From positions 3,039,076-3,103,075 of the forward strand of contig OX638344.1 of the NCBI GenBank assembly GCA_951813555.1: 64,000 bases of DNA, written 5' to 3'. Of the stretch, positions 9,014 to 16,912 are shown in pieces. The position numbers were made by a program, and so were the translations under genes. Numbering within the stretch: position 1 is the first letter of the stretch; the number at the start of each line of letters is the position of its first letter. Below the pieces are notes generated by a model. That model ran no database searches. It was not told where the DNA came from and saw only the letters and a list, made by a program, of their open reading frames with translations. The DNA is from an uncultured Acidimicrobiales bacterium (GTDB lineage: Bacteria > Actinomycetota > Acidimicrobiia > Acidimicrobiales > Bin134).

Positions 9014-10060
9014 TCAGTCCAGGCTGTTGTCGATGAGGACCTTCATCGCCCCATCGATCCGCCTATCGGTCACTTCTAGAGCCTTGCCGAACTCGTCGAG
9101 CGGATACCGATGGGTGATGATCTCCCCGGCTCGAATCCGCCCGTCGGCGATGAAGTCCAGGGTCGCCTGCATCTCACCGGCCACGGCACGGCTCCCCACC
9201 AATTCCAGCTCGTCGAGAACAAGCGGAGCCAGTGAGAGCGACACGTCTTCGATGGGAATCCCTACCGCGGAACATCGTCCACCTCGGCCGAGCATCGACA
9301 GAGCCAGCGCAATTGTCTGGGGCGTGCCCGCTGCGTCCAAAACGACATCAGCCCCGTACGGAACGAGTTCGCGAAAACGATCGAGACCATCTGGCAAGGA
9401 CGTGTCGAAACCCTCGAACCCGAATTTCTCTACGACACTGAGTCGCGCACCGCGCCCTGCGACGATGACCTTGCTCGCGCCCAGCGCTCTGGCCGCATCT
9501 GCTGCGAGAATGCCCACTGGCCCTGCGCCGACGACCGCTACGGTCTGTCCCGTTTCGACGCCGCCCCGATGAGCGCAATGCAAGCCGATGGACGCCGGAT
9601 CCGTCACCGCGCCGAGGTCGTAGCTCATAGCATCGGGCAATTTGAACACACTCCGGATCGAGTGAACGACGTAGTCGGCATAGGCGCCCTGCGCCGTGTG
9701 GCCATAGTGGCTATGGACTTGCGATTGCCCGTAGTTGAGGCAGAGGTTGTAGCGACCTTCAATGCACTTCGGACAGTGCATGCAGCCAGCATGGGACGAA
9801 CCGGCTACGCGGTCACCAACGGCCCAGCCAAATTCATCCGCACCTTGACCCAGCTCGACAACCTGACCGGACCATTCGTGCCCTGGGATGAACGGATAGT
9901 AGGCGGGCCAGTTGTCGTAATGGCCCTGCACCATATGGACGTCAGTGCCGCAGATCCCGATTCGTTCGACTCGACAAAGCACTTCGAGCGGGCCGGGTTG
10001 CGGATCGGGCACCTCTGCGACCCCGAAATCGTTGGGTGCGCTAAGGACGAGCGCCTTCAT
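9014..10060 (-). CDS. Zinc-dependent medium-chain alcohol/polyol dehydrogenase
   Basis: 348 residues, the standard MDR length. Catalytic zinc ligands are in IGICGTDVH and FIPGHEWSG; the structural zinc loop is CMHCPKCIEGRYNLC (C-x2-C-x2-C-x7-C). The cofactor fold has VAVVGAGPVGILAADAARAL. At the end of the second strand, where NAD enzymes carry Asp, this one has Gly-Arg (VAGRGARL), which would favour NADP. It resembles threonine/sorbitol dehydrogenase-like members. It lies 12 bases downstream of the cyclase-family hydrolase and just upstream of acetoacetyl-CoA synthetase, so it probably oxidises a hydroxyacid or alcohol intermediate to a ketone in the same pathway; the substrate is not determined. 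Confidence 0.87.
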   Translation of the reverse strand: MKALVLSAPNDFGVAEVPDPQPGPLEVLCRVERIGICGTDVHMVQGHYDNWPAYYPFIPGHEWSGQVVELGQGADEFGWAVGDRVAGSSHAGCMHCPKCIEGRYNLCLNYGQSQVHSHYGHTAQGAYADYVVHSIRSVFKLPDAMSYDLGAVTDPASIGLHCAHRGGVETGQTVAVVGAGPVGILAADAARALGASKVIVAGRGARLSVVEKFGFEGFDTSLPDGLDRFRELVPYGADVVLDAAGTPQTIALALSMLGRGGRCSAVGIPIEDVSLSLAPLVLDELELVGSRAVAGEMQATLDFIADGRIRAGEIITHRYPLDEFGKALEVTDRRIDGAMKVLIDNSLD

Positions 10061-10072
10061 GCGTTCTCCATT

Positions 10073-10978
10073 CTAAATGATCGCGACCGGATCGAGCATC
10101 GATCCGGTTCCGCCCTCGATCTTCGTTGGGAGGGCAATAAAGAGGAATTCGTAGACGCCCTCGCGTGCAATCTCCTCGAGGTAGATCGACTCAAAGAGAT
10201 AGATGCCTTCCTCAATGAGCAGAAGAGTATGGACCGGCTGCGGGTTGGCTGGGGAACCAAGGTCGGGGGCTGGTTGGACTTCGTAGGTCTCGGTGTCGGT
10301 ACCGGTGGCGACGACGCCTACTTCGAGTAGCCATCTGGCAGCGGAGATGTCGGGGCCAGCGGTCCGATGCCGAGCCAGGGCCTCTGGGTCCGGCCACTTC
10401 GAGAGGTAGCCGGTGCGGATCATGACAATGTCGCCGCGGCGGACCTCAGTCCCTTGGCGATGCGCGACGGCTTGAAGCTCGCCGGCATCGATCGGTTCAC
10501 CGGCCGGAAGGGCATCAATGCCGCGATGGCCCGGCACGTCCAATAGAACGCCCCGCGTCACGAAGTGGGGCAGCTTGCTGGCATCGCCGATTTTGGGGCC
10601 GCGATCTCCGAGGTGTTCGTGAGCGGAAACTCCGGCGTACCAGTGGTCGTCGGGCCCAATGGTCATGTGAGCGAGGGCATCGACGTGGGCACCAGAGTGT
10701 GAAGTCCCGCTGGTTACTTCCGCCATGTAGCCGAGATTTACCTCGTTCACCGGACCCCACGGCTCCTCTCTGTCCCCGCGCAGCCCCAGCGGCGTCCGAT
10801 ACATCGACACCTCGAACGGCGGATGCGACGCAAAGAGAGGCATGCCATGGAATCGCGGCAAGGCAAGTGAGAAGACCCGGCCCTGCTGGGGGATTCGCAA
10901 TGCGTCGAGCAGTGCGTCATTCGCTTGGAATGCCGCAGGCCCGCGTTCTTTGTCGCGGTGAGGGGTTTCGTGATCCAT
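10073..10978 (-). CDS. Cyclase-family (kynurenine formamidase-like) metal-dependent hydrolase
   Basis: 301 residues. The family (Pfam Cyclase) includes kynurenine formamidase and isatin hydrolase, which open N-formyl or cyclic amides with a metal-bound water. The diagnostic metal motif H-x-G-T-H-x-D-x-x-x-H appears as HSGAHVDALAHM around residue 85, with Thr replaced by Ala. Later features are GVLLDVPGHRGIDALP, VRRGDIVMIRTGYLSKW and, near the end, LLIEEGIYLFESIYLEEIA. It sits directly after the importer binding protein and before the zinc dehydrogenase in the leftward array, which suggests it hydrolyses an imported or Mo-hydroxylated ring compound. A second, diverged member is at 62208. Confidence 0.86.
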   Translation of the reverse strand: MDHETPHRDKERGPAAFQANDALLDALRIPQQGRVFSLALPRFHGMPLFASHPPFEVSMYRTPLGLRGDREEPWGPVNEVNLGYMAEVTSGTSHSGAHVDALAHMTIGPDDHWYAGVSAHEHLGDRGPKIGDASKLPHFVTRGVLLDVPGHRGIDALPAGEPIDAGELQAVAHRQGTEVRRGDIVMIRTGYLSKWPDPEALARHRTAGPDISAARWLLEVGVVATGTDTETYEVQPAPDLGSPANPQPVHTLLLIEEGIYLFESIYLEEIAREGVYEFLFIALPTKIEGGTGSMLDPVAII

Positions 10979-11088
10979 TCATCTTGCCTTTAGTGATTAA
11001 GGGGCCTCGTCGGAACGGACGGCAATGGCGCAGAGGGGATCGCCATGCCGCCCATTCCGACGGTTGGTGGTTGGCTACGCCAGGACCA

Positions 11089-12546
11089 TTACCACTCGCA
11101 GTTGTTGTCGTCGTCGCACTCCGCTTGTGTAGCGATGGCGTCGATGATCTCCAGCGAGCGAACTGGGTCAAGGATCACGGCGGTTCCCGTGGTTCCGTCG
11201 GAGTTGAATGGGGTGTACGCCGACGTCACGTTGTTCACGCCGCCCGCGGTGTAGTCGCCAGAACCGGTCACACCTTCGTAGTCAACGTCCTCGCCAGCTC
11301 GGATCAACGCCAGGCAGTCCAGGTACGTGTAGCACACGGTGCCCGGAGCAGAGCCGACCGCCCGCATCGCCGGAACCCATTCCGACGCATTCAAAGAGCC
11401 GGCGGCTTCAACCGCCAGGGCCGTGTGGACCAAAACGTCGTAGGTCGAGAAGTGATAGAGGTCGGTCGCCGGGCCGAACTCGTCGCCATAGCCAGGAGCG
11501 CCGTCCCAAGCAGCCGAGAAGTAATCCCATGCAGGCGTCGAATCGTCAAACGTAAACGCAGCAAAGCCGATGCCCTGCTGGGTGTCGATGACATCGACTC
11601 CCATAGTCTCGACGAACTCTTGCAGCACCATGCCGGTCTCGCCAATCCACTCGAGCGACAAGCCTGCTTCGGCGGCCTGCTTGATGATGGTACCTGCCTC
11701 GACCGGGCCTACCTGGAGGATGACCACGTCCGGATTTAGGTCTGCGATGCGCTCTACCTGCGCCCGATACGAAGGCTCCTCGGCAGGCGCATCTATTCGG
11801 TCCAGCACATCGATTCCGACGCTTTCGGCAGCGGCCTGAGCCGCATTGGCGGCAAGCTGGAAGCCCTCAACCTGGGTCGCGAAGATGACAACCGAATTGG
11901 CACCGATCGACTCCGCATACAGGATGCCTGTTGTACCAAGCGCCTCGTCCAAGCCCTGGGCACGGAAAATCGGTTCCGACGCGGTTCCACCGAGGTTGCC
12001 CGGAATTGCCCCGCCGTGGACGGATGGCACGATCGGACTGTCGTTCTCGGCCCAGTGCTCAATCATGAAGGGCCGGTACGTACGGTATCCGTGGGCGATA
12101 CTGACGATGACGTCCGCGTCGTGGAGGTCCAAGCACGCCCGGGCCGCCTGCGGCTCACCGACCGTCCCGAGATCCTCCGATACAAGTCTCCATTCTCTGC
12201 CGAGGGGCGGATCCTGATTGATCACCTCCTCGATCGGGAACCGCACGTCGGCGGTCAGGGATGGGCCATACGCGCCGAACTCGCCTGTGTAGTAGGCAAG
12301 CTCGCACACTGTCACAGGTTCATCGGACGGCGCTGCACCCTCGTCGGCGGTATCGCCAGCGTCAGCGGTATCGTCATCATCAGCGGTATCGCCAGCGTCA
12401 GCGGTATCGCCAGCATCAGCGGAGGAATCGGGCGCCGACGGCTCGACGGAACTCGGGGCGTCGTCATCGTTTCCACAGGCGCTGGCAATCAGCACTAACC
12501 CGAAGATCAGGGCAATGACCTGCATCCACCTTTTTTTGGTCTTCAT
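11089..12546 (-). CDS. Branched-chain-amino-acid-type (LivJ/K) ABC importer substrate-binding lipoprotein
   Basis: 485 residues. Signal peptide MKTKKRWMQVIALIFGLV ends at the lipobox ASAC (Cys24), so the protein is anchored outside the membrane. Residues about 25-75 form an acidic Asp/Ala/Gly/Thr linker encoded by tandem 18-base repeats. From about residue 80 the type-1 periplasmic-binding fold (Peripla_BP_6) follows: VTVCELAYYTGEFGAYGPSL, ACLDLHDADVIVSIAHGYR, and ADLNPDVVILQVGPVEAG. A strong ribosome site (AAGGAGA) lies seven bases before the ATG. It follows the livF-like gene after a gap with two hairpins. Liv-type receptors bind amino acids, amides, urea or aromatic acids; the ligand here is probably the substrate of the linked catabolic genes. 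Confidence 0.9.
   Translation of the reverse strand: MKTKKRWMQVIALIFGLVLIASACGNDDDAPSSVEPSAPDSSADAGDTADAGDTADDDDTADAGDTADEGAAPSDEPVTVCELAYYTGEFGAYGPSLTADVRFPIEEVINQDPPLGREWRLVSEDLGTVGEPQAARACLDLHDADVIVSIAHGYRTYRPFMIEHWAENDSPIVPSVHGGAIPGNLGGTASEPIFRAQGLDEALGTTGILYAESIGANSVVIFATQVEGFQLAANAAQAAAESVGIDVLDRIDAPAEEPSYRAQVERIADLNPDVVILQVGPVEAGTIIKQAAEAGLSLEWIGETGMVLQEFVETMGVDVIDTQQGIGFAAFTFDDSTPAWDYFSAAWDGAPGYGDEFGPATDLYHFSTYDVLVHTALAVEAAGSLNASEWVPAMRAVGSAPGTVCYTYLDCLALIRAGEDVDYEGVTGSGDYTAGGVNNVTSAYTPFNSDGTTGTAVILDPVRSLEIIDAIATQAECDDDNNCEW
12349..12420 (-). repeat. Four tandem 18-base repeats in the linker of the Liv-type binding protein
   Basis: Plus-strand unit GGTATCGCCAGCGTCAGC, four copies at 12349, 12367, 12385 and 12403, the second and fourth slightly diverged. 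On the coding strand each unit gives six residues of the acidic Ala-Asp-Thr-Ala-Asp-Gly kind. The array tethers the receptor domain to the membrane anchor and may vary in copy number. Confidence 0.8.
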
Positions 12547-12568
12547 GGTTGGTCTCCTTTTCTTGACT

Positions 12569-12612
12569 GCTTGGGCCCTGGTAGAGGCCCAAGCTCTGGC
12601 TCCCCAGGGAGC
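12569..12612 (-). other. Two hairpins between the livF-like and binding-protein genes
   Basis: First in transcription order: GCTCCC-TG-GGGAGC (12612-12599), touching the livF stop. Second: a perfect nine-pair stem GCTTGGGCC / GGCCCAAGC (arms 12569-12577 and 12586-12594) with an eight-base loop. Neither has a T-run. They probably stabilise mRNA ends and allow higher expression of the binding protein. Confidence 0.5.
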
Positions 12613-13352
12613 TAGATCTGATATCCCTCTCGTAGTAGTTCGGTGGTGACAGCGTCGGCAGCCATCGGCTCCGAGCCGACGCCGAGGCTGAGGACCATCA
12701 CCCGGTCGGCAATGCCGAGGGCTTGGGTTGCGTTCTGCTCCGTCAGCACGATGGACACGCCGCGTGTGCGGTGTATTTCGGCGACTTTCTCGAAGAAGAG
12801 TTCAAGGTATAGCGGTGACAGGCCAGCCGTGGGTTCGTCGAGTAGCAACACGGTCGGGTCCTGCATCAGGGCACGACCGCAAGCCACCATCCTCGACTCC
12901 CCGCCGCTGAGATTCCCTGCCCGGAGATGAAGCTTGCCGCGCAGATCGGGAAACGTCTCGAACACTTCATCGAGACGTTCCTCGTGAGGTCTAGTGCCGA
13001 TCATCCCGCCGACAGTGAGGTTCTCAAGAACGGACAGATCTGGGAATACCGCGGCCTCCTGGGGAACGTAGCCAACACCGAGGCGCGCTGACTCCGACGC
13101 CGCGAGGTTCGTGACGTCGGTTCCGTGATAGGCGATGGAGCCCGAAAGAGCTGGTAGGAGCCCGGCAAGCGTTGTGAGCAGCGTTGTCTTTCCAGCACCG
13201 TTCGCACCCAGGACAGCAAAGATCTCGTGGCCTACGGTGAAATCGACTTCGTGGAGTACTGCCACGCTGCCGTATCCGCTCGAGAGCCCGTTTACGGACA
13301 CTGCCGGCGTCACGGATGCTCCGCCACTATGGGCCACCGCTTGTTCACGCAC
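12612..13352 (-). CDS. livF: LivF-type ABC transporter ATP-binding protein
   Basis: 246 residues. Walker A LGANGAGKTTLLTTLAG, signature NLSGGESRMVACGRALMQ, Walker B VLLLDEPTAGLS, and the switch His region IVLTEQNATQAL, where the usual H-loop His is replaced by Gln-Asn as is normal in LivF. Cytoplasmic; powers the Liv-type importer encoded around it. It starts at GTG 13352 and overlaps the end of the livG-like gene by eight bases, so the two ATPases are translationally coupled. The symbol denotes position and type in a Liv system, not proven leucine transport. Confidence 0.9.
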   Translation of the reverse strand: MREQAVAHSGGASVTPAVSVNGLSSGYGSVAVLHEVDFTVGHEIFAVLGANGAGKTTLLTTLAGLLPALSGSIAYHGTDVTNLAASESARLGVGYVPQEAAVFPDLSVLENLTVGGMIGTRPHEERLDEVFETFPDLRGKLHLRAGNLSGGESRMVACGRALMQDPTVLLLDEPTAGLSPLYLELFFEKVAEIHRTRGVSIVLTEQNATQALGIADRVMVLSLGVGSEPMAADAVTTELLREGYQI

Positions 13353-14121
13353 TTCCGGCCCCCAAGTAGCTCTCGACCACCGTTGGGTTAGCCCGAATCG
13401 TAGCGGGTTTGTCCTTTAGGAGAACTTTCCCCTCAGCCATGAAGATCACCTCATCGCACAGGTCCCAGATCACATCGAGGTCGTGCTCGACGATCACCAC
13501 AGACGTGCCCCTGCTGGCGAGCTGTCGAACAGCGGCCTTCACCCGCTCCGTGTGGTCTTCCGAAAGACCGGCAGTCGGCTCGTCCAACAGAAGAACTGCG
13601 GGCTCAAGCAAGAGGCAGCGCACGATGTCGAGCAACTTCTTGTCTCCGCCTGAAAGGGCGACGGCTAGCGGATCATCGAAGCCGAAGTAATCGAGCCAGT
13701 GTCGGATCTCTTCTTCGTGTCGCTTGCGCACGGTTCGATCGGCCGCCGCAGCGAAGGGGCGCTCATAGCGCGCCTCGGTCACCGCTAGTAGCGCGGAGTC
13801 GAGGATGGTGAGGTGTTCGAAGTCGGTGATCACCTGTGTCGACTTGACAACGCCAAGCCCTGCCATCTGGCTAGTGCGAGTGGCGGACAGCAACACATCG
13901 CGCTGTCCAGGACGGCTAAGAGTGACCGTACCCCCGTCCAGCGGGATGGAGTGCATGATTAGGCGCATCAGCGTTGTTTTGCCGGCACCGTTGGGACCAA
14001 GCAATCCTTCCACCGGGACATCCCCGAGCACGAGCTCGTCAACGTCGACCACAACGCGGCCCGAGAACGACTTGGAGACGTCGCGAACAAGAATCTGCGG
14101 CCGGAGGTCCTCACCAGTCAC
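13345..14121 (-). CDS. livG: LivG-type ABC transporter ATP-binding protein
   Basis: 258 residues. Walker A GLLGPNGAGKTTLMRLIM, signature ALSGGDKKLLDIVRCLL, Walker B AVLLLDEPTAGLS, H-loop VIVEHDLDVIWDLCDEV. As usual for LivG it carries the longer insert between Walker A and the signature (about 90-140) and the C-terminal VLLKDKPATIRANPTVVESYLG tail of the BCA_ABC_TP type. It starts at GTG 14121 and overlaps the permease gene end by 11 bases. Partner of the adjacent LivF-type ATPase; together they form the nucleotide-binding heterodimer of the importer. Confidence 0.9.
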   Translation of the reverse strand: MTGEDLRPQILVRDVSKSFSGRVVVDVDELVLGDVPVEGLLGPNGAGKTTLMRLIMHSIPLDGGTVTLSRPGQRDVLLSATRTSQMAGLGVVKSTQVITDFEHLTILDSALLAVTEARYERPFAAAADRTVRKRHEEEIRHWLDYFGFDDPLAVALSGGDKKLLDIVRCLLLEPAVLLLDEPTAGLSEDHTERVKAAVRQLASRGTSVVIVEHDLDVIWDLCDEVIFMAEGKVLLKDKPATIRANPTVVESYLGAGSA

Positions 14122-15064
14122 CGTGGAGCCTCCGCATGAGCGCCGGACGCCGCATCTGTCCGAGCAGTCCTTGTGGCCGGAATATCAACATGAGAACGAT
14201 GGCGGCTCCGAACACGGCCTCACGGGCCACGGGGAGAGCCTGGGTGTTCCACCCGTCTGGAATCGGGAGATAGAACTGGATCACGATGTCGAAGAGGGCG
14301 ACAGTCAGCAAGACGCCGACGACAGCCCCGAACACCCGGGCCGTGCCGCCGAGTATCAACGCCGCCAGAGCAGCCAGAGTCACGCTGACATCAAGACTGT
14401 TGATTTCCAGCGATCGCACCATAACCCCGTGCATCGCACCGAGTAGGCCCATGGCCCCCGACGTGACCATCATCATGCGGAGCCTGGCCGCGGTCGCGGA
14501 TTTTCCAAGGCTGCGCGCCAGCGCTTCGTTGGCGCCAACTGCAATCAACAAACGGCCGTGGGGCGTGCGGTGGACCCTCCAGGCGTAGGCAAAGATCAGG
14601 GCCACCACTGCTGCTGTAATCAGCAACCACGTGAACTCGTGGGTCTTCACCCGACTGAAATCGTAGGGAAAGCCAAGGCCACCGAGGCCCAGCGCCCCTC
14701 CCGTCAACCCTTGTTGCGTAGTCGCAAGGATCACCACAATCGTGGCGAAGCCGAGGGTTCCGACGAGTGTTCCGTCGTCGTCGAGATCTGAGATCAACCA
14801 TCCGACGACTAGGCCAGCTGCCGCGGCCACAATCGTCGCGATCGCCGCACACACGAGGAACTGGTATGGGTCCCCGAATGGCCAATCAATTTTCAGATGG
14901 GCAACGCCGAACGCATACAACCCCACGCCCCAAAAGCCCACGACCCCGAAGTTCGCGACCCGGGTCAAGCCGAGCTGGAGGTGCACCAAGAGGCCAAGGC
15001 CCATGATCTCCACGACCTTGAAGGCACCGAAGATGAGGAACGCGTCGAGCCAGTCGAGGTTCAT
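14111..15064 (-). CDS. livM: LivM-type ABC transporter permease
   Basis: 317 residues from the ATG at 15064 (MNLDWLDAFLIFGAFKVVEIM); the frame runs open further upstream but that part overlaps the livH-like gene and is not membrane-like. About eight to ten hydrophobic helices, with the LivM features GLGLLVHLQLGLTRVANFGVVGF near the start, the cytoplasmic loop MVTSGAMGLLGAMHG, and LGGTARVFGAVVGVLL before the end. It ends at LMRRLHGDW. It forms the membrane channel with the LivH-type permease, whose stop lies two bases upstream of this ATG. Confidence 0.9.
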   Translation of the reverse strand: MNLDWLDAFLIFGAFKVVEIMGLGLLVHLQLGLTRVANFGVVGFWGVGLYAFGVAHLKIDWPFGDPYQFLVCAAIATIVAAAAGLVVGWLISDLDDDGTLVGTLGFATIVVILATTQQGLTGGALGLGGLGFPYDFSRVKTHEFTWLLITAAVVALIFAYAWRVHRTPHGRLLIAVGANEALARSLGKSATAARLRMMMVTSGAMGLLGAMHGVMVRSLEINSLDVSVTLAALAALILGGTARVFGAVVGVLLTVALFDIVIQFYLPIPDGWNTQALPVAREAVFGAAIVLMLIFRPQGLLGQMRRPALMRRLHGDW

Positions 15065-15066
15065 CG

Positions 15067-16095
15067 TCAAACCTTCGATCCGTCGGTGAGCCGACGACCA
15101 CGGAACTTGAGCACACCGAGAAAGGCGACGACGAGGACAAGTTCCGCGTAAAGGCTGTTGCCGTATTCCAGCGTGATCCCGGTCAGGGCGACCCCAGTGG
15201 CCATGCCGACCACCACGACGCCGAGAAGGCCCCAGATTCCACCGACCAGCACCACAAGCAGGATCAAGAGGAGTTCGTCTATGCCGAGGAAGGACTCTAC
15301 TGAGGCTCCCGCTCCGTAGAATACGCCGGCCAGACCACCGCACAACCCGGCGACGAACCAGATCAAGATGGTCACGCGGAGCGGCCGAACCCCACTCGCC
15401 TGCGCCAAACCCTCGTTACTGGCCAGGGCACGGATTTGAAGCCCAAAGCTCGTACGCTGGATGAACTGGTACACGATGGTCGTCAACGCGGCAACGCTCG
15501 CGAGCGCCAGCAATCGGAACGAGGAGACCCCGACACCGAACACTTCAATCGTGTTGGGAGGCGGGATATCAAAGGCCCGTCTGCGATAGCCAAATACGAA
15601 CTGCAACGCGTGTTGCAGGAAGATCGACAACCCGAATGAGATGACGATCATCTCGAGGTTGCCCACGCGCCGTCCCTTGGCAAAGCGGAATATTACGAGG
15701 TAAGTGACGACACTGAGCACACCGGCAAGCAGGCCGGCGGGGAGAAGCACGACGTAAAAACCCAACCCCCACGAGTTGTTCATCCAGACCGCGAAGTATG
15801 CGCCAAGCGTGATGGTCTCGGCGTAGGCGACGTTCAGGAGGCCGGTGAGGCGGTAAAGCAGGGCAAATCCGAAGGCGGCGAGCACCAGCGGGGCGTTCTC
15901 GGTCGCGCCCACCACGAAAGTCGTGGCCCAGAAGTCGAACAACGTCGCTAGAACCACAACGACCACTCCGACGACGACGCTGATGGCCCATCCCGGCGAG
16001 AGACCGAACTTAGACCAGCCTTTGCGCTCTCCGGGTGGAACCACCGTCTCCGGATTCGTCGATGCTTCCGACGTCTGGGAGGTCACGAAAGACAT
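15067..16095 (-). CDS. livH: LivH-type ABC transporter permease
   Basis: 342 residues. A soluble N-terminal segment of about 35 residues (MSFVTSQTSEASTNPETVV) comes before the first membrane helix, followed by about eight helices. Family features: LYRLTGLLNVAYAETITLGAY, LEMIVISFGLSIFLQHAL, the coupling loop ALASNEGLAQASGVRPLRV, and FLGIDELLLILLVVLVGGIWG. First gene of the transporter operon. About 65 to 100 bases upstream lies a strong-looking promoter whose -10 box is embedded in a palindromic operator, so the importer is probably controlled by the GntR protein encoded directly upstream. Confidence 0.9.
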   Translation of the reverse strand: MSFVTSQTSEASTNPETVVPPGERKGWSKFGLSPGWAISVVVGVVVVVLATLFDFWATTFVVGATENAPLVLAAFGFALLYRLTGLLNVAYAETITLGAYFAVWMNNSWGLGFYVVLLPAGLLAGVLSVVTYLVIFRFAKGRRVGNLEMIVISFGLSIFLQHALQFVFGYRRRAFDIPPPNTIEVFGVGVSSFRLLALASVAALTTIVYQFIQRTSFGLQIRALASNEGLAQASGVRPLRVTILIWFVAGLCGGLAGVFYGAGASVESFLGIDELLLILLVVLVGGIWGLLGVVVVGMATGVALTGITLEYGNSLYAELVLVVAFLGVLKFRGRRLTDGSKV

Positions 16096-16159
16096 CCGCC
16101 CGCGTGATTCAGTTGCAAAGCGGTCGTCGACATCTTGGCCCCCCCAGCCCCCTCGCTAG

Positions 16160-16175
16160 TCGATAATCGATTATC
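16160..16175. promoter_or_regulatory. Operator 1: palindrome in the importer promoter
   Basis: TCGATAATCGATTATC. Bases 16162-16175 (GATAATCGATTATC) are a perfect 14-base palindrome, and 16160-16170 is TCGAT-A-ATCGA, an odd inverted repeat shared with two other sites at 16892 and 23581. It lies between the GntR gene and livH and covers the predicted -10 box, a repressor position. Confidence 0.7.
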
Positions 16176-16198
16176 ACAAAGACTCAGTGGATGGTCAA
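16170..16198 (-). promoter_or_regulatory. Predicted sigma-70-type promoter of the livH-to-AacS operon
   Basis: On the minus strand: -35 TTGACC (16198-16193), a 17-base spacer, and -10 GATAAT (16175-16170). Both boxes match consensus in five of six bases. The -35 overlaps the 3' end of the GntR gene and the -10 is the first half of operator 1. Confidence 0.65.
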
Positions 16199-16866
16199 GA
16201 TGATTGCTCGCCGTGGTCGGCTTGAAAGAACATCTTTCGCACACTGAGCTGGTGCGCTCTCGCTCGGCTAGCAGCCAAGTCCGGATCGCGCTGGATGAGT
16301 GCCTCAAGGATGCCGCTGTGCTGGGCCAGAATCCCTCGTAGCGGCACGTTGGGAGACGTGAGCGTGATAAAGGTGCGGGCAAACGGCTCGAGTTGTCCGA
16401 ATACCCTTTCAGCTGCACCGTTCCCCGATGCTCGGACAATGATTCGATGAAATTCGGCGTCTGCCTCAGTCATTCCGACATAGTCACCAGCTTCGAGTCG
16501 ATCAGACATGAGCTGATGCGCGCTCTGGAGCGCCTCGATAGTTTCGTCGTCCAGCCGTTCGGCCGCGAGCCGGGCCGCCAGCGCGTCGATCTCGGCCCGC
16601 ACTTCGCTGACATCGCAGAGCTCGCTATTCGTCGGCTTTCGGACTCGCGCCCCTCGCCGTGACTCGATCTCAACAAGACCGGCGGCCGCCAAGTCGCGAA
16701 GCGCTTCACGAACCGGGGACTGACTTATCTCGAGCTCCTTCGCCAGACGGCTCTCGACGATACGCTCCCCTGGCACGAGCTCGCCCTTGACTATCCGGTC
16801 GAGGAGGAGACGCTTGGTTGTGGTCGAGAGAGGTTCGGAACCGAGGACGGAACTGTCGAGGACCAT
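16195..16866 (-). CDS. GntR-family (FadR/FCD type) transcription regulator
   Basis: 223 residues. N-terminal winged helix (about 10-75): LLLDRIVKGELVPGERIVES, the recognition region LAKELEISQSPVREALRDL, and the wing GLVEIESRRGARVRK. C-terminal all-helical FCD effector domain (about 80-215) with likely metal ligands: Asp and His in EADAEFHRIIV, then His in LAQHSGILEAL and RARAHQLSV. FCD regulators usually repress catabolic operons and are released by an acid substrate or intermediate. A TCGATTATCGA element lies 26 bases upstream of its start, one overlaps the importer promoter just downstream, and one precedes the molybdenum-enzyme operon at 23539. This gene is therefore the probable autoregulated local regulator. 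Confidence 0.9.
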   Translation of the reverse strand: MVLDSSVLGSEPLSTTTKRLLLDRIVKGELVPGERIVESRLAKELEISQSPVREALRDLAAAGLVEIESRRGARVRKPTNSELCDVSEVRAEIDALAARLAAERLDDETIEALQSAHQLMSDRLEAGDYVGMTEADAEFHRIIVRASGNGAAERVFGQLEPFARTFITLTSPNVPLRGILAQHSGILEALIQRDPDLAASRARAHQLSVRKMFFQADHGEQSS

Positions 16867-16891
16867 AAGAGGCGAATTCCTGGGTGGGCTT

Positions 16892-16902
16892 TCGATTATC
16901 GA
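16892..16902. promoter_or_regulatory. Operator 2: TCGATTATCGA upstream of the GntR gene
   Basis: The 11-base odd palindrome TCGAT-T-ATCGA (on the minus strand TCGATAATCGA) lies between the end of the BKACE gene (16913) and the GntR start (16866). With its flank it shares the 13-mer CAATCGATAATCG with operator 3. Its position suggests autoregulation of the GntR gene. Confidence 0.65.
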
Positions 16903-16912
16903 TTGATTCTGG

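Noticed and set aside
12349..12420. Tandem 18-base repeats considered as a CRISPR or regulatory iteron
   Set aside because: The units are contiguous without spacers, keep the coding frame and encode the acidic linker of a lipoprotein.
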